Of a stretch of DNA of 64,000 bases, positions 1 to 8,512 are shown in pieces. Made by a program: the position numbers and the translations under genes. Source of the stretch: an uncultured Erythrobacter sp. (lineage in GTDB: Bacteria; Pseudomonadota; Alphaproteobacteria; Sphingomonadales; Sphingomonadaceae); the NCBI GenBank assembly GCA_947499095.1, contig CANMMR010000005.1, positions 127,001 to 191,000 on the forward strand, given 5' to 3'. Below the pieces are notes generated by a model. The model was not told the DNA's origin, ran no database searches, and saw only the letters and a list, made by a program, of their open reading frames with translations. Position 1 is the stretch's first letter. The number at the start of each line of letters is the position of its first letter.

Positions 1-65
1 TCGAAACCGTAGTTCTCGCGAAATCGGGCGGTAACTGGGGCGTCGTCGGATATTTCATCCGGTGA
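1..65 (+). CDS. 3' end of a truncated gene, DUF4019-like tail
   Basis: An open frame enters from the left edge and stops with TGA at 63-65. The last residues read ...SGGNWGVVGYFIR. A conserved Trp followed by a GYFIR-like end resembles the C terminus of DUF4019 proteins, which are small, usually exported and of unknown function. Only about 20 residues are visible, so both the family and the gene length are guesses. It is convergent with the SDR gene that follows. Confidence 0.4.
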   Translation, partial: ETVVLAKSGGNWGVVGYFIR

Positions 66-107
66 CCACCCGCGCCGGTGTTCGGCGCGGGTGACAGGTC
101 CGCCCGG

Positions 108-914
108 TCAGTCCCCCGACGGATCGACGAAGTTGCCCGCGCCGACATTGGCGTTCACCACGCCGCCATCAATCGCGATGGTGGTGCCGACGACATAGTC
201 GCCCGCACGGCTGAGCAGGTAGATCGCCCCGCCCGCCATATCCTCGGTCACGCCGACGCGGCGGCTGGGGATACCCTTTTCGACCATATCTGCATTGTCC
301 CGCGCCGCGCGGTTCATCGCGCTGGGGAAGGCGCCGGGGCCGATGCCGTTCACGATGATATTATGCTGCACCAGCTCCGCCGCCATGCGCCGCGTGAGGT
401 GGATGAGACCCGCCTTGGATGCCTGATAGGGATAGGTGGGCCAGGGGTTGGTCTTCATCCCGTCGATGCTGGCAATCATCAGCACCTTGGCCGGGCGGTC
501 CTTCGTGCCGGCCTTCTTCAGCAGCGGCATCAGCTTCTGCGTCAGGAAGAACGGCGTCTTGACGTTCAGATCCATCGTGCGGTGCCAGCCGGCCTCGCTG
601 AACTCTTCGAACGGTTCGCCCCAGGCGGCGCCGGCATTGTTGACGAGGATATCGAGCTTGTCCTCGCGCGCGGCCAGATCGTCGGCGAGCTGCTGGATGC
701 CGTCCATCTGGCTAAGGTCGCCGACCAGGCCGATGACCTTTTCGCCTAATTCGGCGCTGGTTTCGTCGACCTGCTCCTTTTTGCGGGCGACGATGTAAAC
801 ACGGGCAGCGCCTGCCGCGAGCAGGCCTTCGACGATCATCTTGCCGATGCCACGGCTTCCGCCGGTGACAAGGGCGACGCGGCCTTCGAGGCCGAACAGG
901 TCTTGCAGGTTCAT
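108..914 (-). CDS. SDR family oxidoreductase
   Basis: Short-chain dehydrogenase/reductase of 268 aa, NAD(P)-dependent and cytosolic. The Rossmann motif TGGSRGIG is at about residues 17-24, NNAG at 92-95, and the catalytic Ser-Tyr-Lys set at about S149, Y163 (YQASK) and K167. The start at 914 is preferred over 935 because a GGGGAGAG ribosome site lies just upstream and the longer start runs into the preceding gene. It is the last gene of a minus-strand operon with two acyl-CoA dehydrogenases, so it probably oxidises a 3-hydroxyacyl-CoA or related hydroxyl intermediate. The substrate cannot be read from sequence. Confidence 0.9.
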   Translation of the reverse strand: MNLQDLFGLEGRVALVTGGSRGIGKMIVEGLLAAGAARVYIVARKKEQVDETSAELGEKVIGLVGDLSQMDGIQQLADDLAAREDKLDILVNNAGAAWGEPFEEFSEAGWHRTMDLNVKTPFFLTQKLMPLLKKAGTKDRPAKVLMIASIDGMKTNPWPTYPYQASKAGLIHLTRRMAAELVQHNIIVNGIGPGAFPSAMNRAARDNADMVEKGIPSRRVGVTEDMAGGAIYLLSRAGDYVVGTTIAIDGGVVNANVGAGNFVDPSGD

Positions 915-931
915 ATGTCTCTCTCCCCGGC

Positions 932-2071
932 TCAATAGCCGCTCAGTTCCGCGACGCGGCCCGCGTGATAGTACTGGTCGCCGAGGAATTCCTGCAGCGC
1001 TCGATCGCGTTTCATGTAGAGGCCTATATCGTATTCGTCGGTCATGCCGATGCCGCCGTGCATCTGCACGCCTTCGCGCACCGCCAGCCCTGCGGCCTTG
1101 GCGACCTTCGCCTTGGCGACGCTGGTCATCAGCTCGGCCTTCTCGCTGCCGCCATCGACCAGCTGCGCGGCCTTGACGGTGACCGCGCGGGCGATTTCGA
1201 CTTCGGAATAAAGATGCGCTGCGCGGTGCTGCAGCGCCTGGAATTCGCCGATCAGGCGGCCGAACTGCTTGCGCTGCTTGATGTAATCGACGGTCATGTC
1301 CATCGCCCCACGCGCAACGCCAACGCCCTCGGCTGCCGAGCCGACCCGGCCCGCCATCAGCACGGCATCGAGGATCGCGCGGCCACCGTCGACCTCGCCG
1401 ATCACGGCATCGCCGTCTAGCTCGACATTGTCGAAGGTGACATGGCTCGCCATCGAACTGTCGACCAGCCGCACGCTGTCGTGGCTCATGCCGCTCGCAT
1501 CCTGCGGCACGGCGAACAGGGTGATGCCATCCTTGTCGTCATCGCTGCCCGAAGTGCGCGCGGCGACCACGATCATCTCGCTCGACGCGCCATAGACCAC
1601 GAAGTCCTTCTTGCCCGACAGGCGGAAGCCGTTGCCGGATTTCTCCGCCTTGGTCGCAATCCGCTCGGGCCGGTGCTTGGGCCCTTCGTCGATCGCCATG
1701 GCATAGACCTTGTCGCCAGAAATCAGGTCGGGCAGCCAGCGGCCTTTCACGTCGTTGCTGCCGTGCTTGAGCGCGGTCGCGGCCAGCACGGAGGACGAAA
1801 GGAAGGGCGACGGCGTCAAATTGCGCCCGATCTCTTCGAGCACGATCCCGGCTTCGACCTGGCCCATGCCCAGCCCGCCATCGTCTTCGTCGACCAGCAT
1901 GCCGGTGAAGCCCATTTCGGCGAACTGCTTCCACAGACCATGGCCGAAACCATCTTTGCAGTCGCGGTCGCGCCAGTGGCGCAGCTGGTTCTTGATCGAA
2001 CCTTCCTCGCCCATGAACTGGCTGGCGGTTTCGGCCAGCATCGCTTGGTCGTCGTCGTAATACAGAGGCAT
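932..2071 (-). CDS. Acyl-CoA dehydrogenase family protein, possibly non-catalytic subunit
   Basis: FAD-dependent acyl-CoA dehydrogenase fold of 379 aa. C-terminal FAD-contact motifs RKQFG and QMHGGIGMTDE are present. The C terminus ends in ...RALQEFLGDQYY and lacks the IEGGTSE-type loop that carries the catalytic Glu in many homologues, including its neighbour. It starts 4 bp after the stop of the 2076-3260 dehydrogenase. In actinobacterial steroid-degrading ACADs, such adjacent pairs form alpha2beta2 enzymes in which one subunit lacks the catalytic base; the same arrangement is inferred here. The start has a GGGAG ribosome site 9 nt upstream. Confidence 0.88.
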   Translation of the reverse strand: MPLYYDDDQAMLAETASQFMGEEGSIKNQLRHWRDRDCKDGFGHGLWKQFAEMGFTGMLVDEDDGGLGMGQVEAGIVLEEIGRNLTPSPFLSSSVLAATALKHGSNDVKGRWLPDLISGDKVYAMAIDEGPKHRPERIATKAEKSGNGFRLSGKKDFVVYGASSEMIVVAARTSGSDDDKDGITLFAVPQDASGMSHDSVRLVDSSMASHVTFDNVELDGDAVIGEVDGGRAILDAVLMAGRVGSAAEGVGVARGAMDMTVDYIKQRKQFGRLIGEFQALQHRAAHLYSEVEIARAVTVKAAQLVDGGSEKAELMTSVAKAKVAKAAGLAVREGVQMHGGIGMTDEYDIGLYMKRDRALQEFLGDQYYHAGRVAELSGY

Positions 2072-2075
2072 CGGA

Positions 2076-3260
2076 TCAGGCTCCCGGCAGGTCGAGGATA
2101 CGTTTGGAGATGACGTTGAGCATCACTTCGCTCGTACCGCCTTCGATGGAATTGGCCTTGGTCCGTAGCCAGCCGCGTGCCGTCTTGCCGCCGTTCGACG
2201 CCTCGCTTTCCCATTCGAGCGCGTGGCTGCCGCCGGCTGCCATGACCAGCTCGTTACGGCGCTTGTTGAGCTCGGTACCAGCGTATTTCATCATGTTCGG
2301 CTGGGCGGGATGGCCCTTGCCGGACTTGAGTTCGTCCATGAACTTCTCGCTCATGGCGGTGTAGGCCAGCGCATCGACGTCGAACATGGCGATCTCCGCG
2401 CGCAGCACCGGGTCGAGCGCGCCCTGGCGCGAGGTGACCGCGCCGAGCGAAGTCGCCCGGTCGCCGCCGCCGGTCGCCGAGATCATCTCGCGCTCGTGGC
2501 CGAGGAGATATTTCGCAACGTCCCAGCCGCGGTTGATCTCACCGACATAGCCGGGAATGTCCTCGCCGTAGCTCTTGGGCACGGTGACATCGTCCATGAA
2601 GGTTTCGCAGAACGGGCTGTTGCCGCTGATCAGCTTGATCGGCTTGGTCGACACGCCATCGCTGGCCATGTCGAACAGCATGAAGGTGATGCCCTGGTAC
2701 TTGTTGTCCTTGTCGGTGCGGACGAGGCAGAAAATCCAGTCCGCCTCGTCGGCGTAGGAGGTCCAGATCTTCTGGCCGTTGACGACCCAGTGATCGCCCT
2801 TGTCCTCGCCGAAGGTCTGCATGGAGACGAGGTCGGAGCCGCTGCCCGGCTCGCTATATCCCTGGCACCAGCGGATTTCGCCATTGGCGATCTCGTTCAG
2901 GAAACGCTGTTTCTGGCCCTCGGTGCCGAAGTGCAGCAGCGCCGGGCCGAGCATCCAGATACCGAAGCTCGACAGCGGCGGACGGGCATTGGTCGCGGCC
3001 ATTTCCTGCCGCAGCACCTTTCCCTGCGCCGGGGTGAGGCCTGCGCCGCCGTATTCCTTCGGCCATTCGGGCACCGTGTAGCCCTTTTCGCGGCAAGCCT
3101 CGAACCAGGCCTTTTGCGCATCGTTCTTGAAGCTGGCGTTGCGGCCGCCCCAGTACACGTCTTCCTCGTCCCGGACGGGCTCGCGCATTTCGGGCGGGCA
3201 ATTGGCTTCCAGCCATTGGCGCGTTTCAACGCGGAAGGCTTCGAGATCGCTATCGGACAT
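2076..3260 (-). CDS. Acyl-CoA dehydrogenase family protein, catalytic partner
   Basis: Acyl-CoA dehydrogenase of about 394 aa, oxidising an acyl-CoA to the 2-enoyl-CoA with electrons passed to ETF. The end of the protein has IEGGTSEVMLNVISKRIL, the region where the catalytic Glu and FAD contacts sit. Start: the ATG at 3260 (MSDSDLEAF) lies 8 nt from an AGAGAGGA site; an ATG at 3266 is also possible but too close to it. It is the first gene of the minus-strand operon, and a palindromic operator-like sequence lies about 35 bp upstream. The paired organisation with the next gene suggests a heteromeric enzyme for a bulky or branched acyl-CoA. Confidence 0.88.
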   Translation of the reverse strand: MSDSDLEAFRVETRQWLEANCPPEMREPVRDEEDVYWGGRNASFKNDAQKAWFEACREKGYTVPEWPKEYGGAGLTPAQGKVLRQEMAATNARPPLSSFGIWMLGPALLHFGTEGQKQRFLNEIANGEIRWCQGYSEPGSGSDLVSMQTFGEDKGDHWVVNGQKIWTSYADEADWIFCLVRTDKDNKYQGITFMLFDMASDGVSTKPIKLISGNSPFCETFMDDVTVPKSYGEDIPGYVGEINRGWDVAKYLLGHEREMISATGGGDRATSLGAVTSRQGALDPVLRAEIAMFDVDALAYTAMSEKFMDELKSGKGHPAQPNMMKYAGTELNKRRNELVMAAGGSHALEWESEASNGGKTARGWLRTKANSIEGGTSEVMLNVISKRILDLPGA

Positions 3261-3295
3261 GGCCATGATCCTCTCTGTTCTGAAACATCGGTATG

Positions 3296-3311
3296 TTGAC
3301 GCTAACGTTAG
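3296..3311. promoter_or_regulatory. Palindromic operator, LiuR/MerR-like
   Basis: TTGACGCTAACGTTAG lies in the divergent region between the ACAD operon (minus) and the SDR-transporter pair (plus). Its core CTAACGTTAG is a perfect 10-bp palindrome at 3302-3311. The 16-mer differs at 3 positions from TTGACGTTAACGTCAA, my recollection of the type of site bound by LiuR-like MerR regulators of acyl-CoA degradation genes. The position in the promoter region fits an operator; the regulator assignment is inference and its gene is not in the window. Confidence 0.4.
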
Positions 3312-3439
3312 GAGGATTCGGCCACCGCGCGCAAGGGTGCACACGACGACCTGCAATGCCGTAGCGTCAGGCGGAATGCGTTGACGAGCGGGGCAGCGCG
3401 CCTAAGCTGGAGGCGGAGAAATTCGGGGAGAGAGTAGGC

Positions 3440-4300
3440 ATGCGATTCTCTGGCAAGACGGTCGTGATCACCGGCGCTGCATCGGGCATCGGCGCGGAAA
3501 CGACGCGCCTGTTCGCGAGCGAAGGCGCGACCGTGTTCGCCAGTGACATCGATGCCGTAAATGGCGAAAAGCTCGCGAGCGAAACCGAAGGCGATGTGCG
3601 GTTCGCCGAGTGCGACGTCTGCGATACTGCGGCCATCAAGGCGCTGATGGACCGCGCGGCAAGCGAAACCGGCGGCATTGACGTCGTCTTCAACAATGCC
3701 GGTGCGGGCGGCGCGCGCCCGCCGATCGACGAGATCGAGCCGGGCGAATGGGACCGCACGATGGACCTGCTGCTGCGCTCGGTCGCGATGGGCATCCGCT
3801 ATGCCGTGCCGCATATGAAGGGCCGAAAGGGTGCGAGCATCGTAAATGTCTCCAGCGTCGCCGCCGTTGGACCGGGCTATTCGCCGACCGCCTATGCCGT
3901 GGCCAAGGCAGGCGTGCTGCACCTGACCAAATGCGCAGCCACCGATCTGGCGCAATTCGGCATCCGCGTTAACGCGATCCAGCCGGGCTTCATCAACACC
4001 AACATTTTCACTTCCAGCCTGGAGATCACCGGCGAGATGCGATCGACGGCCAATGCGGCGATCGCGCAGATGTCCTCCAATGCCCAGCCGGTTGCCCGGG
4101 GCGGCCAGCCGCGCGATATCGCCAATGCGGTGGCCTTCCTTGCAGGCGAAGAGGCGAGCTTCATGACCGGGGCCTCGCTTGTCGTCGACGGGGGCATCAC
4201 GCTCGGCCCGCGGCATAGCTGGGATCCGGAGGAACCGGGCCTGTTTGCCGCGCTCGAAGCGATGGAAGAGCAAATGAAACAGGGCGCTGGCGCCACCTGA
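3440..4300 (+). CDS. SDR family NAD(P)-dependent oxidoreductase
   Basis: Classical SDR of 286 aa: TGAASGIG at residues 11-18, NNAG at 85-88, catalytic S139, Y152 and K156 (YAVAK). The C-terminal extension of about 30 residues is Glu-rich and ends EEQMKQGAGAT. GGGGAGAGAG precedes the start. The stop TGA overlaps the next ATG (TGATG at 4298-4302), so the transporter gene is translationally coupled. Divergent from the acyl-CoA dehydrogenase operon, so it probably acts on the same class of substrate; likely a hydroxysteroid- or 3-hydroxyacyl-type dehydrogenase, unproven. Confidence 0.9.
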   Translation: MRFSGKTVVITGAASGIGAETTRLFASEGATVFASDIDAVNGEKLASETEGDVRFAECDVCDTAAIKALMDRAASETGGIDVVFNNAGAGGARPPIDEIEPGEWDRTMDLLLRSVAMGIRYAVPHMKGRKGASIVNVSSVAAVGPGYSPTAYAVAKAGVLHLTKCAATDLAQFGIRVNAIQPGFINTNIFTSSLEITGEMRSTANAAIAQMSSNAQPVARGGQPRDIANAVAFLAGEEASFMTGASLVVDGGITLGPRHSWDPEEPGLFAALEAMEEQMKQGAGAT

Positions 4301-5769
4301 TGTCTTTCGTCGACGGCCCCCTCCCCCAATGGCTGAAGCTGGTCCACGGCTCCGGCGCGGTGGCCTTCGGCGTGAAGGATTCCGGGTTCAGCTTCTTCCT
4401 GCTGCCGTTCTACAATCTGGTGCTGGGGGTCGATGCAAGCGTTGTCGGCGCGGCGCTGGCTACCGCGCTGGTGGTCGATGCGCTGGTCGATCCGCTGATC
4501 GGCCATCTGTCCGACCGGACCTATACGCGCTGGGGTCGCAGGCTGCCCTGGCTTTATGTCGCGCCCTCGCCGCTTGCGCTGCTGTGGACGGTGCTGTGGT
4601 CCCCGCCCTTCACAGGCACGCCGGGTTTCTGGGAGATCGTCGCGCTGGCCGTGGGGGTGCGGCTGCTGCTCTCCGCCTGCGAGGTGCCCTCGGTCAGCCT
4701 GGTGCCCGAAATCACCGACGATTACGACGAGCGCACCACGCTGTTCCGCTATCGCTTCCTCTCGGGCTGGCTCGGCGGATTGCTGATGATGGTGCTGGCC
4801 TTCACGATCTTCCTGCCCACCCCCGAAGCGCAATTGCAGCCCGAAGGCTATGCCCAATTCGGCCTGTTCGGGGCCGGCCTGATGGTGCTCGCGGTCATCG
4901 GCTCGGCGGCGGCGCAGCACAGGATCGTCGCGCACCTTCCGGCCCACCGGCCACCCCCGTTTTCGCTACGCGGCGCGTTCGCCGAAATCTTCGATGCGTT
5001 TCGCGAGAAAGCCTTCGTGATCTTCGCGCTCGGCGGCCTCGCTGCCTATGTCCTGCAGGGAATGACCTTCTCGATCACGCAATATGTGAACCTCTATGTC
5101 TGGCAGTTCAGCGAGCTCGCGTTCCGGCTTTACCCGGTGGTGCTGTTTTTCTCCGTCGTGCTGATGTTCGTCATCGTCGGCCCGCTGCACCGCGCCTGGG
5201 GCAAGCCGAAATCGGCAGCGGTGGCCGCCATCGTCGGCCTGAGCTTCTACTGCCTGCCCTATGTGCTGCTGCTGGCAGGGGCATGGCCCACCACCGGCAC
5301 CACGGCGTCCACCGCCCTCCTCTACAGCTTCCTCATCTGCGCGAATACGGCCAGCGTCGTATCGATCATCTCTGCCACTTCCATGGTCGCCGAGATCGTC
5401 GAGGCTTTCGAGGAGCGGACCGGCAAGCGCGCCGAGGGCACATTCTATTCGGGCAACTGGCTGGTGCAGAAATGCGCGACCGGCGGCGGCATCCTGCTGA
5501 CCAGCCTGATCGTGCAGTCGATCGATCTCGCGCCCGGGACGCCGCAATCGCAGGTGTCGCAGGAGACCGTCACCCAGCTGGTCGTGCTGTTCGTCGCAGC
5601 CGCCAGCGTGCTCGGCCTGATCGCCGCTTTCTGGCTCGGCCGCTTCCCGATCACGCGCGAGCAGCACGAGGCCCGCGTGGCGGACAGGCGCGCTTCCGAC
5701 ACTGAATTCCCGAAGGCCATCGACGACGCGGTACGCGCCGATCCCGACGGCCACACGATAACCCCCTAG
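4300..5769 (+). CDS. MFS transporter, GPH (sugar/cation symporter-like) family
   Basis: Integral membrane protein of 489 aa with about 12 hydrophobic segments. The N-terminal half carries VDPLIGHLSDRTYTRWGRR, the signature of the GPH/MFS_2 branch (melibiose-type cation symporters). The start codon overlaps the SDR stop by one base, so the two are co-translated. Sphingomonads often place GPH-like carriers beside catabolic SDR and ACAD genes; the cargo here may therefore be a hydrophobic acid or steroid-like compound instead of a sugar, which is inference from context only. Confidence 0.88.
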   Translation: MSFVDGPLPQWLKLVHGSGAVAFGVKDSGFSFFLLPFYNLVLGVDASVVGAALATALVVDALVDPLIGHLSDRTYTRWGRRLPWLYVAPSPLALLWTVLWSPPFTGTPGFWEIVALAVGVRLLLSACEVPSVSLVPEITDDYDERTTLFRYRFLSGWLGGLLMMVLAFTIFLPTPEAQLQPEGYAQFGLFGAGLMVLAVIGSAAAQHRIVAHLPAHRPPPFSLRGAFAEIFDAFREKAFVIFALGGLAAYVLQGMTFSITQYVNLYVWQFSELAFRLYPVVLFFSVVLMFVIVGPLHRAWGKPKSAAVAAIVGLSFYCLPYVLLLAGAWPTTGTTASTALLYSFLICANTASVVSIISATSMVAEIVEAFEERTGKRAEGTFYSGNWLVQKCATGGGILLTSLIVQSIDLAPGTPQSQVSQETVTQLVVLFVAAASVLGLIAAFWLGRFPITREQHEARVADRRASDTEFPKAIDDAVRADPDGHTITP

Positions 5770-5850
5770 GCATGCAGGTGGAGGCTTGGCTTGCGCCGCC
5801 GCATCTGCCAGTTTCATGAAGCAACCGATCTGAGAGAAGAGGAAAACACG

Positions 5851-7203
5851 ATGGATTTCGAACCCACTGAAAAACAAGTATTCTGGCGCGACCGGGTGAA
5901 GAACTTCATCGAGCAGCATGTCCGCCCGGCCATCCCCACCTATCGCGAACAGGATGCCGAAGGCGACCGCTGGAAGGTGATCCCCGTCGTCCAGGAACTG
6001 AAGGCCAAGGCCAAGGCTGACGGCATCTGGAACCTGTTCATGCCGCCGCGTAACGAGGGGCATCACCATGTCGAGGAAACCTATGAGTTCGAGGGCCCCG
6101 GCCTGACCAACCTCGAATATGCGCTCTGCGCCGAGGAAATGGGCCGCGTCGGCTTCGCGTCCGAAGTCTTCAACTGCTCCGCGCCCGACACCGGCAATAT
6201 GGAAGTGTTCCACCGCTACGGCACGCGCGAACAGAAGGACGAATGGCTGACGCCGCTGATGAACGGCGAAATCCGCTCCGCCTTCCTCATGACCGAGCCT
6301 TACACGGCCAGCTCCGACGCGACGAACATCGAGACCCGCATCGAACGCGACGGCGACGAATATGTCATCAACGGCCGCAAGTGGTGGTCCTCGGGCCTCG
6401 GCGATCCGCGCTGCAAGGTCTCGATCGTCATGGGCAAGACCGACTTTTCCGCCGGTCGCCATGCGCAGCAATCGATGATCCTCATGCCGAACGATGCCGA
6501 AGGCGTGAACATCATCCGCCACCTGCCGGTGTTCGGTTACGACGACGCCCCGCACGGCCATATGGAAGTCGAGCTGAAGGACGTGCGCGTCCCCGTCACC
6601 AACATGCTGCTGGGCGAAGGCCGCGGCTTCGAAATCGCGCAGGGCCGCCTCGGCCCTGGCCGCATCCACCACTGCATGCGCACCATCGGCGTGGCCGAAG
6701 AAGCGCTGGAGAAGATGTGCAAGCGCCTGCAGGAGCGCGAAGCCTTCGGCAAGCCGATCTACAAGCATTCGGTCTGGGAAGAGCGCGTGGCCCGCGCCCG
6801 CATCGATATCGACATGACCCGCCTGCTCTGCCTGAAGGCTGCGGACATGATGGACAAGGTCGGCAACAAGGCAGCCAAGCAGGAAATCGCCATGATCAAG
6901 GTGCAGGCGCCGAACATGGCCCTGCGGATCATCGACGATGCCATCCAGGCCCATGGCGGCGGCGGCGTGAGCGAAGATTACGGCCTTGCGAGCGCCTATG
7001 CCCACCAGCGCACGCTGCGCCTGGCGGACGGGCCGGACGAGGTCCACGCCCGCTCTATCGCGCGCATGGAATTCGCCAAGCACACGCCGAACGAAGGGCC
7101 GAGCAGCAATGCCCTGCGCAACAGCAACGCGCAGTCGGCAAGTGCCGGTAGCGCGGCGGCCAGCGCCGACATGTCCAGCGGCGATATAGGAGCAACGCGC
7201 TAA
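5851..7203 (+). CDS. ACAD10/11-type acyl-CoA dehydrogenase (LvaC-like)
   Basis: Protein of 450 aa. Conserved blocks [52 protein letters not shown] and [10 protein letters not shown] identify the ACAD10/11 branch rather than an ordinary beta-oxidation ACAD. In that branch the ACAD works with an APH-like kinase to convert 4-hydroxyacyl-CoAs through a phospho-intermediate; the bacterial example is LvaC/LvaA in levulinate degradation. The kinase partner is at 8513-9583. The start ATG follows GAGAAGAGGAAAACACG. The stop TAA overlaps the next gene start by one base (TAATG). The C-terminal 25 residues are Ser/Ala-rich and probably unstructured. Confidence 0.9.
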   Translation: MDFEPTEKQVFWRDRVKNFIEQHVRPAIPTYREQDAEGDRWKVIPVVQELKAKAKADGIWNLFMPPRNEGHHHVEETYEFEGPGLTNLEYALCAEEMGRVGFASEVFNCSAPDTGNMEVFHRYGTREQKDEWLTPLMNGEIRSAFLMTEPYTASSDATNIETRIERDGDEYVINGRKWWSSGLGDPRCKVSIVMGKTDFSAGRHAQQSMILMPNDAEGVNIIRHLPVFGYDDAPHGHMEVELKDVRVPVTNMLLGEGRGFEIAQGRLGPGRIHHCMRTIGVAEEALEKMCKRLQEREAFGKPIYKHSVWEERVARARIDIDMTRLLCLKAADMMDKVGNKAAKQEIAMIKVQAPNMALRIIDDAIQAHGGGGVSEDYGLASAYAHQRTLRLADGPDEVHARSIARMEFAKHTPNEGPSSNALRNSNAQSASAGSAAASADMSSGDIGATR

Positions 7204-8288
7204 TGGCCAAGGCAGCGATACTGGAACAGGTCGGCGGGCTGACGATCGGCGAGGTCGAACTCGCCGATCCGGCTCCGCACGAAGTCCTGATCGACACCAA
7301 GGCCTGCGGGCTGTGCCATTCGGATCTGCACTTCATCGACGGTGCCTATCCGCACCCGCTTCCGGCCATTCCGGGCCACGAGGCGGCGGGCGTGGTGCGT
7401 GCGGTCGGCAGCGAAGTGAAGACGGTGAAGCCGGGCGACCATGTGGTCTCCTGCCTCTCCGCCTTCTGCGGTCATTGCGAGTTCTGCGTGACCGGTCGCA
7501 TGGCGCTGTGCATGGGAGCGGACACGCGCCGCGACCAGACGGCACCGCCGCGCATCACCCGCAATGGTGGCGAGACCGTGGCCCAGATGCTCAACCTGTC
7601 GGCCTTTGCCGAACAGATGCTGATCCACGAGCATGCCTGCGTTGCCATCGACAAGGACATGCCGCTGGACCGGGCCGCCGTCATCGGCTGTGCGGTCACA
7701 ACCGGTGCCGGCACGATCTTCAATGCCTGTTCGGTCGTACCGGGCGAGACTGTGGCGGTGGTCGGCTGCGGCGGCGTCGGGCTCGCTGCCATCAACGCCG
7801 CGAAGATCGCTGGCGCTGGCAAGGTCATCGCCATCGACCCGCTGAAGGAGAAGCGCGACCTCGCCGAAGTGCTCGGCGCAACCCACACGGTCGATGCCAT
7901 GGCAGACGATGCGGTCGAACAGGTGATAAAGATCACCGGCGGCGGGGTGCATCATGCGATCGAGGCGGTAGGCCGACAGGCGAGCGCGGACCTGTGCGTC
8001 AAGATCCTGCGGCGCGGCGGCACGGCGACGATCCTCGGCATGATGCCGCTGGACTGCAAGGTAGGCCTCGGCGCGATGGATCTCCTCTCCGGCAAGAAGC
8101 TGCAAGGCGCGATCATGGGGATGAACCACTTCCCCGTGGACCTGCCACGGCTCGTGGATTTCTACATGCGCGGCCTGCTCGATCTCGACACGATCATCGC
8201 GGAGCGCATTCCTCTCGAGAAGATCAACGAGGGGTTCGAGAAGATGAAGCAGGGCACCTCGGCGCGCAGCGTGGTGGTGTTCGACTGA
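7203..8288 (+). CDS. Zinc-dependent alcohol dehydrogenase (MDR family)
   Basis: Medium-chain NAD(P)-dependent alcohol dehydrogenase of 361 aa. Catalytic zinc ligands are visible as C38-H39 (LCHSD) and GHE at 58-60; the structural zinc site is C89, C92, C95 and C103 in the CGHCEFC...C pattern. The nucleotide-binding glycine motif GCGGVGLAA lies mid-protein. It starts on the last base of the preceding ACAD stop codon, so the two are co-translated. It resembles class III/NDMA-type ADHs and may oxidise a primary or secondary alcohol generated in the same pathway. A 12-bp perfect hairpin follows the stop. Confidence 0.9.
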   Translation: MAKAAILEQVGGLTIGEVELADPAPHEVLIDTKACGLCHSDLHFIDGAYPHPLPAIPGHEAAGVVRAVGSEVKTVKPGDHVVSCLSAFCGHCEFCVTGRMALCMGADTRRDQTAPPRITRNGGETVAQMLNLSAFAEQMLIHEHACVAIDKDMPLDRAAVIGCAVTTGAGTIFNACSVVPGETVAVVGCGGVGLAAINAAKIAGAGKVIAIDPLKEKRDLAEVLGATHTVDAMADDAVEQVIKITGGGVHHAIEAVGRQASADLCVKILRRGGTATILGMMPLDCKVGLGAMDLLSGKKLQGAIMGMNHFPVDLPRLVDFYMRGLLDLDTIIAERIPLEKINEGFEKMKQGTSARSVVVFD

Positions 8289-8295
8289 GTCTGCG

Positions 8296-8330
8296 TAGCG
8301 CAGCCTGTCCTACAGGGGCAGGCTGCGCTA
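8296..8330. terminator. Perfect 12-bp hairpin after adh
   Basis: Arms TAGCGCAGCCTG (8296-8307) and CAGGCTGCGCTA (8319-8330) are exact inverted repeats around an 11-nt loop, 8 bases after the alcohol dehydrogenase stop. There is no T tract, so it may be a weak terminator, an mRNA-stabilising structure or an attenuator separating the dehydrogenase genes from the kinase gene. Confidence 0.55.
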
Positions 8331-8512
8331 GGCCCTGCGCGATGACAGCGCGGAGAGCCGTGAGATGGAGAGTTTTCGGAAGGTGACAGTTCGGTCCGGT
8401 GTTTCCCGGTCGAAACGGCGGTTTTCCGGGCCGGACAAGCCATCACCGAGTTTTGCAGAAACGGGGGTTAGGTGGTCCACCAAGCTCGCCTGAGGGTACG
8501 AGAGAGAATGCG

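Noticed and set aside
4966..7083. Minus-strand open frame of 705 codons
   Set aside because: It lies antisense to the MFS and ACAD genes and is rich in Arg, Ala, Gly, Asp and His with no domain. Such long antisense frames arise from GC-rich codon usage.
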